Shown here piece after piece: positions 1-7,998 of a DNA stretch of 64,000 nt (the stretch's first letter is position 1; each line of letters begins with the position of its first letter). The translations under genes and the position numbers were made by a program. Below the pieces are notes generated by a model that made no database searches, was not told where the DNA came from, and saw nothing but the letters and a program-made list of their open reading frames with translations. Origin of the DNA: Lysobacter gummosus (GTDB lineage Bacteria; Pseudomonadota; Gammaproteobacteria; Xanthomonadales; Xanthomonadaceae); NCBI RefSeq assembly GCF_001442805.1, contig NZ_CP011131.1:5456001-5520000 (forward strand), written 5' to 3'.

Positions 1-404
1 GTCCACATGATCCACGCCAGCCAGGACATCCCGATCACAAGATGCACGACACCATCAATTCAGGCGTGCAAGCGATCTACGCGCGGCAGGGCATGAGCTT
101 CGACGAATCAGGTGATCGCACTGTCGCCGCCTCCCTTGCCAGCGCCAAGCAGAGCGGTCTGCAGCGCGCTGACCACGTAGTCCCAGGAAACGCAGCTAAA
201 TCCGGCGTTGATATCTTTGTTGTCGAGGGCGATCTGCAAGACCCCGCCCATAAAAGGGTACAGGTCAACACTGCAGTAGCGGCGCAGATCCCGGTCGACG
301 CGTCATTTCAGCAGGTCGGCGCTGTCAACAAGCGCCAGGGCGCAGTCGCTGTAGAAGAACCATCACAAGAACAGGCGCGCACGTCCGCACCGCGCACAGC
401 CTAA
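1..404 (+). CDS. C-terminal XVIPCD domain of a T4SS antibacterial effector (5' partial)
   Basis: The reading frame is open from base 3 to the stop at 404, so this is the 3' end of a gene that starts outside the window. The peptide has the hallmarks of the Xanthomonadales XVIPCD secretion signal: an HPDH motif just before MHDTINSGV, then QRADHVV, then the block DIFVVEGDLQDPAHKRVQV and PVDASFQQV, and a Gln-rich end. This domain binds the VirD4 coupling protein and delivers toxins into rival bacteria. The toxic domain lies upstream and cannot be identified. The immunity gene is usually adjacent, but no lipoprotein-like candidate follows here, so it is probably upstream. The family call is strong; the toxin activity is unknown. 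Confidence 0.85.
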   Translation, partial: PHDPRQPGHPDHKMHDTINSGVQAIYARQGMSFDESGDRTVAASLASAKQSGLQRADHVVPGNAAKSGVDIFVVEGDLQDPAHKRVQVNTAVAAQIPVDASFQQVGAVNKRQGAVAVEEPSQEQARTSAPRTA

Positions 405-464
405 CCGTTTCCTTCAATCCGACCTCAGCCGCACCGCCCCGACAGGGGCGGACAGGAGAGCTTT

Positions 465-1124
465 GTGTCCCGACTTGAGTCACCGGCGTATATGCGTCCC
501 TTGCTGCCGAATTGGTTACGCCGGCTTTTTATTCCTGAGCCAAACAGAACCGCGCAGTACGCTGCTGGTCGTTACGAGGCTGCATTCGTTGCGGCTCAGG
601 CGCGATCTATACTTTGGGGACTGCGTCCGCCCGCGATGGAGCCATTGCCAGTGCGGTATGCGTCGCCGAGCGCCATTGCGGCCGTTCGATGGCAGCTACA
701 TCGCTCTATCGGCCACCTTAGCGAGGACGTTGTCGCGACGCAGCGCTTTGGCATCACTGCGGCGGTTCGAACGATGTTGGAGGCGGAATTGAAGGTGCCG
801 CTGGCCTTTACGCTCGGCTACGTTCGTCAGAACGGGCAGCGGTTGTGTTACACGCCGATAGAGGGGCTTGAGCAGATGTTGCGTACCGGCATCGCGCAGG
901 GAGCGCGCGTGAGCCTCCACGCTTGGCTCACCTTGCCGAGTCACGAAGTCATCGACCTTAGCTTCTGGGCATTGTTCCCGGACTCAAGTTGCGCGGAAGA
1001 GCGCGAGATGCGAAGTCTGTTTACTCACCCCGATCAGATGCTGGGACGGTCGTACTGCCCGCAGTGGATCGGTGACGGGTTCGTTCGTGGGATCGGCGTC
1101 CTGAAGGAGTACGAGGGATGGTGA
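465..1124 (+). CDS. hypothetical protein, 219 aa
   Basis: This GTG start is chosen because an AGGAGAG Shine-Dalgarno lies at 454-460. I do not recognise a family. The protein is soluble, with no signal peptide or membrane segment, and the N-terminus is rich in Arg and Pro. The centre holds the phrase HAWLTLPSHEVIDLSFWALF, a segment seen in uncharacterised bacterial proteins. It lies 60 bp after the T4SS effector and overlaps the next gene by 7 bp, so the two genes are probably cotranscribed. It does not look like a typical periplasmic T4SS immunity protein because it lacks an export signal. Confidence 0.75.
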   Translation: MSRLESPAYMRPLLPNWLRRLFIPEPNRTAQYAAGRYEAAFVAAQARSILWGLRPPAMEPLPVRYASPSAIAAVRWQLHRSIGHLSEDVVATQRFGITAAVRTMLEAELKVPLAFTLGYVRQNGQRLCYTPIEGLEQMLRTGIAQGARVSLHAWLTLPSHEVIDLSFWALFPDSSCAEEREMRSLFTHPDQMLGRSYCPQWIGDGFVRGIGVLKEYEGW

Positions 1125-1453
1125 CCATGCCCTTTGTGATATTTCAAGTTGTCTACCGCGGTTCGTTGAACTGGCGCGTAGCAGTCGATGGCGTGGAGAA
1201 CTACGTGCCGTTCGCCACGCGTGAGGCATGCATAGCCGCCGCCACGGCGCGTGCGCGCCACCATCACCTGACCTATGGGGTAGCAGCCGAAGTATGGGCG
1301 CCACGAATCGGTGGAGAGAATGAATGCGTTGTGCGCTTCATGACACCCGACGACCTCGATGATCTGCTGCGGTGGTCTGATGCGAGCATCCAGATTAGGG
1401 ACGCTTGTGAGGATTACGTTCTGCAGTCTCCTACCCTGTGGCAGGCGCGATGA
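1118..1453 (+). CDS. hypothetical protein, DUF2188-like, 111 aa
   Basis: The ATG lies inside the end of the preceding gene and the stop overlaps the start of the csrA-like gene, so three genes are chained by overlaps. The N-terminal half (FQVVYRGSLNWRVAVDGVEN followed by FATREACIAAATARAR) resembles DUF2188-type small proteins: a beta hairpin carrying a W-x-V motif, then an Ala-rich helix. That similarity is from memory and moderate. The C-terminal half is acidic and contains an aspartate-rich TPDDLDDLL stretch. Function is unknown. Confidence 0.7.
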   Translation: MVTMPFVIFQVVYRGSLNWRVAVDGVENYVPFATREACIAAATARARHHHLTYGVAAEVWAPRIGGENECVVRFMTPDDLDDLLRWSDASIQIRDACEDYVLQSPTLWQAR

Positions 1454-1710
1454 TGCTGGTGCTATCGCGCGTTCCGGTGGAAGCACTTTTGATCGGCGAA
1501 GAGATCGAAGTCCGGGTACTGCGGGTGTTCCGCGGCGAGGTCCGCTTCGGCCTGACGGCGCCGCATCACGTTGCCATCCTGCGTTCGGAACTGCTCGATC
1601 GGCACGCCGATCACCCCTCACGTAATCCAAAGCACAAAAGTCTTCCGCCAGCCGACGAAGCCCTCCGTTGCAAAGCGGTAACTGCGGTGGAGGACTCTAC
1701 CCGCAAATGA
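1450..1710 (+). CDS. CsrA/RsmA-family RNA-binding regulator paralog
   Basis: The protein starts MMLVLSR and continues with EALLIGEEIEVRVLRV, VRFGLTAPHHVAIL and RSEL, which matches CsrA end to end. CsrA dimers bind A-N-GGA motifs in mRNA leaders and control translation. The Leu and Arg of strand 1 (MLVLSR) and the Arg of strand 5 (equivalent to Arg44 of E. coli CsrA) are present. Arg7 and the following Gly differ (RVPVEAL instead of RRVGETL). The protein is 86 aa, about 25 longer than usual, with a basic tail after the CsrA fold. A longer GTG start at 1438 exists, but CsrA proteins begin at MLVL, so 1450 or 1453 is preferred. Its ATG overlaps the preceding stop. It is probably an accessory paralog rather than the housekeeping copy. 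Confidence 0.85.
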   Translation: MMLVLSRVPVEALLIGEEIEVRVLRVFRGEVRFGLTAPHHVAILRSELLDRHADHPSRNPKHKSLPPADEALRCKAVTAVEDSTRK

Positions 1711-2126
1711 TTCTTCAGTGTATTCAGAAACTAGCTGATCTCACGGTTGGAGACCGTTGCATGTCACAATACTTGTAGGAAATTATCTCGGATAAGGCGT
1801 GGGAAGCGCTTGGTTCGCAATCGTTTCAGCTGCAACCGCTGATCGCCAAGGATGAACATGACAAGGACAGGGAATTCTTGGGCGCACGTGGCGCCACTAC
1901 TCCAACGGGACGCCGAACGCCCTCATGCGTCGGCGGTTTCCGCACCATCACAAACAACCGTCGCGCCTCCATACAAGGCGTGGCAATGCCTTGCACCGGT
2001 GAAGAGGCAGCAGCCGGATTCTTATCACGGTTCCTATCGACAAATTTCATGCGGGAGCAGGCCTTGAACAGTGCAACATTCAACCGATGGAGCGAGCGAA
2101 TGGTGCGCTCCGACACAGGGAGGCTT
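1711..2126. other. intergenic region before rhs, weak sigma70-like promoter
   Basis: No convincing gene lies here. The rhs reading frame is open upstream to 1878, but that part is not preceded by a ribosome binding site and lacks signal-peptide character. A possible promoter is TTGCAT at 1757-1762 and AATTAT at 1781-1786, 18 bp apart. An AGGGAGG Shine-Dalgarno at 2117-2123 precedes the rhs start. Confidence 0.35.
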
Positions 2127-5100
2127 ATGAAACTCAGGCAGTTTATTTTCGGGCTGTTCCTCATTGCAGGCTTCAACTCGGCATGGGCACAGGACCCAAT
2201 TACGCCCTGGAACTGGCGGCTGACGATCTACGATAACTCCGGCCATGAGTTGGAGAACAAGGAGTTCACCAGTCGAAGTGCCGCCGAGCAATACTTATGG
2301 GCATCCTCACCTGTAAATGCGACGCTTAAGAACGTCAAGCTAAACAAAGTGAGTGGCTCAGGCGCCGAGTACAAGTACACCGGTTCTCACTTCGCAACGA
2401 GTCCAGGCCCGCTCCAGTACAGCTCCATTGTCGATGGCGTCGTGAAATGGTTTCTCAGTGAATCGGAAGCCGTCGCAGCTTTCAAGCAAAGCATGACCAA
2501 TAATTGGGGCACGGCGCGGCGTGCTTGCCCCCCTATTTTCGAGGATGAGGGCTGGAGCAATTACCCCAATCCCGTTGACTCCCAGATTCGGCGAACGAAA
2601 GTCTACGTCTTCGAAGAAGACGATCCCACCTGCAGGCCTTATTGGGACTATGATTACCTTATTATTGAAATGGTTTCACGCGAACGCATCACCAATCACG
2701 ACTACGTCAAAAACCTCGACGGAAATTTCTTTCGAGACCCACAGCCATTCACGGGTTTGCGGGACCCCCCAGATATCCTGCATACCGGACCAGCTCACGA
2801 CCCGTATGGTGACTACTACACTCAGGATCAGTGGACCGTACACAGTCTGAACACGGCCAAGCTAGTCGGGCAGCCTAATCACTGCTCGCCGATCAAGGGC
2901 AACCCCTGCGATATCTCCAGAGGCTCAAAGCATGAGACCGTAACTGACGCGAGTGGCTATGGCCCGTTGGATTTGATTCGTCAGTACGACTCCACCGATG
3001 TAGGCGGCACGTTCGGCCGCGGTTGGCGTGGCCCCTTTGACTACCGCTTGATGATGTCAAGCGATGGCAATCAGTCTCTTGTTCTAACGACTCCCAATGG
3101 GAAACAGATCGATCTGACGCGATCGTCTGGTTTTGTTGACAACGCCCAACGGTATCGCAGCTCCGATGATCGCTCGGCTACCGCGATGAAGTACTACGCG
3201 AATTCCAAGTATGCAGTCCGGGTCGAGTTTCCGGGCATGTCGATCGAGTTCCGTGACCCCGCTGAAGCAAACGCCGAGAAACCTATAAGCATCACGTACA
3301 ACGGCAACCAAGAGGTCCGATTTACATACGATACCCATGGCCGTATGGAGCGCGCGGAGTACCTAGGCCGCTCGGTCAAGTATATTTATGAGTACGCCGA
3401 CAGCGAGCGCACGCTCATGGTTTCGGCAGCGCTGATGCCCGATGGGCGGCTGATCACCTACGAGTACACGCCCGATGGCAACCTCGATCGGGTGGCGGAC
3501 GACAGTGGTGAATTGTTCAAATACGGCTACGAGCCCGGCACGTCGCTGATCAACTCGATTCTGGAGAGCGGTGAACGTCCTCGCGAGTATCAATACGACG
3601 ACTTACGCCGCCTGATCGAATCGACGAACGGGCCGGCCAAGTACACGTATGCCTATCAGCCTACTCAGACCACGGTGACCTTTCCGAGCGGCCGAGTGGA
3701 GGTCACGGACTTCGAGCCAAATGTCTGGCGACGGCCTGTACGCGAGGAGGCCGTGGGCGGCCTGGTCACCTCGACAACCTATACCGGCTACGACGACATC
3801 GTTACCGAGACCGATAACGCCGGCTTGACCACGATCCGGAAATACAGCAGCAACTCAGAGACCGTTCAGACGCTCCTAAACAATGCGGTGTTGCGGACTA
3901 TCGTCACCACATTTGAACCCGGGACGTCGCGGCCGATACGGATTCAAGCCAATGATGGGACGAGCAATCTAATCGCCCAGACCGACTACACGTATAACAC
4001 CCGCCGACAGTTGACCTCGGTCGTTCGTAAAGATTCGAAGACGGGCGAGCAGCGAATCACCACGCAGACCTACTGCGAAGAGGCTGATTTGGCCACCCCG
4101 GGCTCAGCCTGCGCCACCGTGGGTGCATTGAAGTCCGTAGATGGCCCCCGCGCCGATGTCGCCGATATAACTGTTTATGACTACTACGTCAGTGACGCGC
4201 CGGGCTGCGCCACGCCCGGCGGGAACTGCCCTTACCGGAAGGGAGATCCGCGGAAAACCAACTTCCCGATGGGTCAGACCTTGGAGTACCTGGCGTACGA
4301 CGGCGCTGGTCGAATCCTGGCGTCGAAGGACGCCAATGGCATCGTCACGAACTCGGAGTATGACCTGCGGGGCCGTCTATCCGCCCAGAAGGTTCGTGGC
4401 GCAGATGATTCAGTAGAGACCGATGACCGAATCACACGGTTCGAGTACACCCCCAGTGGTTCGGTCAAGAAGATCACTCTGCCAGACGGAACGTACACTC
4501 GGTTCACCTATGACGCCGCGTTGCGACTGACGGACATCACCGACAACCTCGGAGATGTTATCCACTACACCCTGGACAACGCAGGCAACCGCAAGCAGGA
4601 AGACGTCAAGGCCGGCGGCACAACCGTCAGGCGCACCCTGTCGCGTACATTCAATGCGCTGGGTCAGTTGGAGGCTTTGAAGGATGCGTTCCAAAATGCA
4701 ACCAGTTTCCGCTATGACGTCGGCGGCAATCCCGACCGAACGACCGATGCTCTGGGACGAAAAACCGATCAGACCTTCGATGGGCTAGGCCGTCTCAAGA
4801 AGACCTTGCAGGATGTGGGTGGGCTGGCTGTTGAAACCCGATTGGAATACGACCCATTTGATCGGGTGGCTGGAATAGTAGATCCCAAGGGGTTATCCAC
4901 GGCTTACGTGTACAACGGCTTCGGAGATCAGACGAAGCTGACCAGCCCGGATACGGGTGTTACGGATTACACCTATAACGCGGCCGGTCTTTTGGCAACG
5001 AAGAAGGACGCCAATGATTCCACCGCGCACACGTATACTTACGATGCGCTAGGGCGGCCGAAGACGGTCTCCTATGGCACGGGAAGCGCTGACGTCGAGT

Positions 5101-6893
5101 ACTTCTACGACACTGTCAACCCGGCTTGTACCGTGGGCGAAACCTTCGCTTCCGGTCGCGTTACCGCAATGCGAACGGACGGCACGGAGTTGCTGTACTG
5201 CTACGACCGATTCGGCCAAATCGTCCGCAAGATCCAGACATTAGCCGGCAAGAGCTTCACCCTCCGATACGCTTATACCAATGCGGGTCAGCTTAAAAGC
5301 CTGACGTATCCGGATGGTACGATTGTGGATTACATTCGCGACACTAGGTCGCGCGTCAAGGAGATTGGCGTTAAGCCCAACGGCAGCGCGCGCTCCGTGC
5401 TGCTCACCAATGCCTCCTACGAGCCTTTCGGCCCGGCCACCGGCTGGACTTACGGGAACGGTCGCACTCTGACCCGAAGCTACGATATGGACTATCGGGC
5501 CAAAACGGTGTTCGACAGCGCCAGCGGCGGCCTGTCAGTGGGGTATGGCTACAACGAAGTCGGCGATCTGACCGAACTGAAGGACGGCCTGGAAAGCGCG
5601 TTCCAGGCTAAGTACGACTACGACACCTTAGGGCGATTGAAGGTCACCCGGGATGGCGCGACTGGCACTGCATTGGAGACTTACGATTACGATGGAGCCG
5701 GCAACCGACTCAGCGTTCTGCAGGGCACGGCGACTACGACGTACGTCTATCCGGATACTCAACACCGCCTTACCCGGGTTGGCACCGTTAACCGCACCTA
5801 CAACGCGGTGGGCAACACGACCAGCATTGGCAGCACGGCCAAGGAGTTCACTTACAACCCCAGTGATCGGCTGAGTCAGGTCAAGCTCAATGGTGTAATC
5901 AAAGCGGGCTACCGCTACAACGCAATCGGCGAACGTGTAGCCATCATTAAGCCGGACGGTACTGTCGATACGTACACGCTGTACGACGAGGCCGGCAATT
6001 GGATTGGCGACTACGCGGCCACCGGAGTCGCTAAGCAGCAAGCGGTTTGGCTGGACGGTACGCCGGTTGGCGTCCTCGTCGGTAGCGGCACCACGCAGTC
6101 CGCGAAGTACGTTGAGACCGATCATCTCAGTACGCCGCGCGCAGTCATCGACCCTACCCGCAACGTGGCGATCTGGACGTGGAGCGCGAAGGGCGAAGCT
6201 TTTGGCAAGGACGTTCCTAACCAGGATCCCGATCTGGACGGCACCGCCTTCGTGTTCAACCTGCGGTTTCCGGGGCAGCGATTCGATGCCGGCAGCGGAC
6301 TTGTCTACAACTACTTCCGCGACTACGACCCCGGCACAGGTCGTTATGCACAAAGCGACCCCATTGGACAGCTTGGTGGGATAAACACCTACGCTTACGT
6401 AAGGGCCCGCCCAACAAACTCACGCGACCCGCTCGGGCTAGCAGATATTACGTTGGTGGCGCCTTCAGACCCAGGATATGTCAATATGAATGGCGCGCTA
6501 TCAATGCCCGGCGCATTTAGTGTCGCGGCTCACGCGAGTCCAGCAGGGCTCGTTGACGCACAAAAAAATATACTTAGTGCCACTGCCTTGGCGAATATAA
6601 TTAAGTCTGATCCACGTTGGCGGCCGGGCACACCTGTTCAATTGATAGCATGCAACGCTGGGGTTCGAGCGCCATGGTTGCCTACCTCGCCAGCTCAAGC
6701 GCTGGCAAATGAGCTGAAGACCGCTGTGTGGGGTGCGTCTAGTTTTGTTTGGGCCGCTGATCGTAAGATTACAACGGTCGCCCCACCAAATTCGGGAGCA
6801 ACATGGCAATCATACACGGCTGCCGACGGACAGTCCGGGCCTAATATGGCGGCACCAGGGCGGTATCTCCTCTTCAGTCCGCTAGTTAAGTAG
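2127..6893 (+). CDS. RHS repeat protein with signal peptide and polymorphic toxin tip, 1588 aa
   Basis: The start at 2127 is chosen because AGGGAGG precedes it and it gives a Sec signal peptide (MKLRQFIFGLFLIAGFNSAWA). A DUF6531-like segment follows (GNPCDISRGSK to FGRGWRGPFDYRL), then about 900 residues of YD repeats. The RHS core ends with FNLRFPGQRFDAGSGL, YNYFRDYDPGTGRYAQSDPIG and DPLGL at about residue 1438. The 150-residue tip after it has AAHAS (His about 1469) and LIACNAG (Cys about 1509), a His/Cys pair resembling caspase-like or C80-type cysteine proteases; that assignment is an inference. The tip and the next gene look more AT-rich than the core, as expected of exchangeable RHS tips. 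The toxin is presumably exported and delivered by contact. Confidence 0.9.
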   Translation: MKLRQFIFGLFLIAGFNSAWAQDPITPWNWRLTIYDNSGHELENKEFTSRSAAEQYLWASSPVNATLKNVKLNKVSGSGAEYKYTGSHFATSPGPLQYSSIVDGVVKWFLSESEAVAAFKQSMTNNWGTARRACPPIFEDEGWSNYPNPVDSQIRRTKVYVFEEDDPTCRPYWDYDYLIIEMVSRERITNHDYVKNLDGNFFRDPQPFTGLRDPPDILHTGPAHDPYGDYYTQDQWTVHSLNTAKLVGQPNHCSPIKGNPCDISRGSKHETVTDASGYGPLDLIRQYDSTDVGGTFGRGWRGPFDYRLMMSSDGNQSLVLTTPNGKQIDLTRSSGFVDNAQRYRSSDDRSATAMKYYANSKYAVRVEFPGMSIEFRDPAEANAEKPISITYNGNQEVRFTYDTHGRMERAEYLGRSVKYIYEYADSERTLMVSAALMPDGRLITYEYTPDGNLDRVADDSGELFKYGYEPGTSLINSILESGERPREYQYDDLRRLIESTNGPAKYTYAYQPTQTTVTFPSGRVEVTDFEPNVWRRPVREEAVGGLVTSTTYTGYDDIVTETDNAGLTTIRKYSSNSETVQTLLNNAVLRTIVTTFEPGTSRPIRIQANDGTSNLIAQTDYTYNTRRQLTSVVRKDSKTGEQRITTQTYCEEADLATPGSACATVGALKSVDGPRADVADITVYDYYVSDAPGCATPGGNCPYRKGDPRKTNFPMGQTLEYLAYDGAGRILASKDANGIVTNSEYDLRGRLSAQKVRGADDSVETDDRITRFEYTPSGSVKKITLPDGTYTRFTYDAALRLTDITDNLGDVIHYTLDNAGNRKQEDVKAGGTTVRRTLSRTFNALGQLEALKDAFQNATSFRYDVGGNPDRTTDALGRKTDQTFDGLGRLKKTLQDVGGLAVETRLEYDPFDRVAGIVDPKGLSTAYVYNGFGDQTKLTSPDTGVTDYTYNAAGLLATKKDANDSTAHTYTYDALGRPKTVSYGTGSADVEYFYDTVNPACTVGETFASGRVTAMRTDGTELLYCYDRFGQIVRKIQTLAGKSFTLRYAYTNAGQLKSLTYPDGTIVDYIRDTRSRVKEIGVKPNGSARSVLLTNASYEPFGPATGWTYGNGRTLTRSYDMDYRAKTVFDSASGGLSVGYGYNEVGDLTELKDGLESAFQAKYDYDTLGRLKVTRDGATGTALETYDYDGAGNRLSVLQGTATTTYVYPDTQHRLTRVGTVNRTYNAVGNTTSIGSTAKEFTYNPSDRLSQVKLNGVIKAGYRYNAIGERVAIIKPDGTVDTYTLYDEAGNWIGDYAATGVAKQQAVWLDGTPVGVLVGSGTTQSAKYVETDHLSTPRAVIDPTRNVAIWTWSAKGEAFGKDVPNQDPDLDGTAFVFNLRFPGQRFDAGSGLVYNYFRDYDPGTGRYAQSDPIGQLGGINTYAYVRARPTNSRDPLGLADITLVAPSDPGYVNMNGALSMPGAFSVAAHASPAGLVDAQKNILSATALANIIKSDPRWRPGTPVQLIACNAGVRAPWLPTSPAQALANELKTAVWGASSFVWAADRKITTVAPPNSGATWQSYTAADGQSGPNMAAPGRYLLFSPLVK

Positions 6894-6902
6894 GAGCTAA
6901 AA

Positions 6903-7262
6903 ATGATGATCCTCGCGAAGTTATTTATGTCTGCGGCCTTGGCCGGAGGCTTCAATATGCCTGCGGACGAATTGAATGCCGCCAAGAAAGACGCCCTCTC
7001 TGGCTCTGCTGAAGCGGCGAAGAAGTTGTATGAATACTATGAAAGGGGGCGCCTTGAGTACGATGAGTCTTTCAAATGGCTAACAATTTGCGCCGAGAAC
7101 GGCGACATGGTGTGCGAATATAATCTCGGCTTCGTAATGGCGAGAAAGCCTGGGGAAGAGAACGCATTGAGAGGGCACTTTTGGTTAGCGAGGGCTGCGG
7201 CACACGGAAATCAGCGGGCCGTGGAATTTCTAGAAGAATTGAAAGTAAAGAAAAAATTATAA
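6903..7262 (+). CDS. Sel1-repeat small protein, probable RHS immunity protein
   Basis: The gene starts 9 bp after rhs with an AGGAGCT ribosome binding site. The first 18 residues are hydrophobic (MMILAKLFMSAALAGGF) and could be a signal peptide. The rest has Sel1-like helical repeats: SAEAAKKLYEYYERG, FKWLTICAENGDMVCEYNLGF and HFWLARAAAHGNQRAVEFLE. Sel1-repeat proteins often neutralise polymorphic toxins, and the position directly after a toxin tip makes immunity the most likely job. It looks AT-richer than the rhs core, matching the tip. Binding to the tip is inferred, not shown. Confidence 0.8.
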   Translation: MMILAKLFMSAALAGGFNMPADELNAAKKDALSGSAEAAKKLYEYYERGRLEYDESFKWLTICAENGDMVCEYNLGFVMARKPGEENALRGHFWLARAAAHGNQRAVEFLEELKVKKKL

Positions 7263-7555
7263 GCCCAGATATTTGCGTGCAGCCTTCCGGCCCGATAAAA
7301 AACTATAAAGCGACATCACGCTTGAGTAAGTGGATGGCGATAAACGACAAAGCTCTGGAAATGAACTGACCCCGGCGAATTGGATGCACTCCAACCCCTG
7401 GGGTTAGTTCGACTCGACGAGGAGGGCAGCGCTTTCCGGCGACAGCACGGCTCGCGCGGCAATCGTACTGCGATCGGAGATAAGACAAGGGCTTCGGATT
7501 CGAAGCCCTTTTTCTTGTGCGGGAGGAGACAGAGATCAGCCCGATTTGCGCCCCG
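7263..7555. other. intergenic region, probable left edge of prophage
   Basis: No gene is supported between the Sel1 gene and the last phage gene. The region separates host RHS DNA from the phage late operon, so the left attachment site should be here. A serine recombinase uses a short core, so I cannot point to attL by eye. A strong hairpin lies at 7489-7508. Confidence 0.5.
7487..7516 (+). terminator. intrinsic terminator between rhs locus and phage late operon
   Basis: An 8-bp perfect stem GGGCTTCG/CGAAGCCC (7489-7496 and 7501-7508) with loop GATT is followed by TTTTTCTT. It terminates plus-strand transcription from the RHS/Sel1 unit and may also stop the minus-strand late transcript. Confidence 0.75.
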
Positions 7556-7996
7556 CTATTCGGCAACAAAGGTCACACCATCAAGCGACAACCAGCCCAT
7601 CACGTCGCTCTGCGGCGTCGATAGCAGTACTTCGCCATTCGGCTTAACGTCGATGCGTGTCGGTGCGGTGGAATCACTGACTGCCGCAAAGAGCAATTGA
7701 CCTCCCGGGCGAAATCCGGCCGGCAGCGTGAGAACAACGCTGCTGCCAGTACCTCCTTTGACTAAGCCGCGTAGTTGGACGCGATTGGCGTCTCTCCGAT
7801 ATGCCGCAGTGGTGAATGGATCGCCATAGTTGGCCCAGGGAGCATTTAGGCTAGGTGCTTGCCACGATCCTTTGCGTAAGTCCGCGACCAATGCCGCGGT
7901 GCTTCGCCGGGTCTGTCCGCTTTGGACAATGAGGATCAGTTCATCGCCGGTCAGTGCAGCCGCTGTCGGCAGCTGCGAGAGTTTAAAATTCGCCAT
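7556..7996 (-). CDS. phage tail fibre-like minor structural protein, 146 aa
   Basis: This is the last gene of the late operon, 2 bp after the tail-tip gene. The N-terminus (MANFKLSQLPTAAALTGDEL) is the short helical segment common at the start of fibre-associated proteins. The centre (APWANYGDPFTTAAYRRDAN, LRGLVKGGTGSSVVLTLPAG) matches the repeated GLVKGGT/TLPAGFRP module found in phage fibres and receptor-binding tips. It probably forms the distal tail fibre. It is short, which suggests it attaches to the large tip protein encoded next to it. Confidence 0.75.
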   Translation of the reverse strand: MANFKLSQLPTAAALTGDELILIVQSGQTRRSTAALVADLRKGSWQAPSLNAPWANYGDPFTTAAYRRDANRVQLRGLVKGGTGSSVVLTLPAGFRPGGQLLFAAVSDSTAPTRIDVKPNGEVLLSTPQSDVMGWLSLDGVTFVAE

Positions 7997-7998
7997 CG

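Noticed and set aside
7263..7555. tRNA or tmRNA at the prophage edge as attachment site
   Set aside because: No cloverleaf or tRNA 3' end was seen here or near 55-56 kb, and a serine recombinase does not need one.
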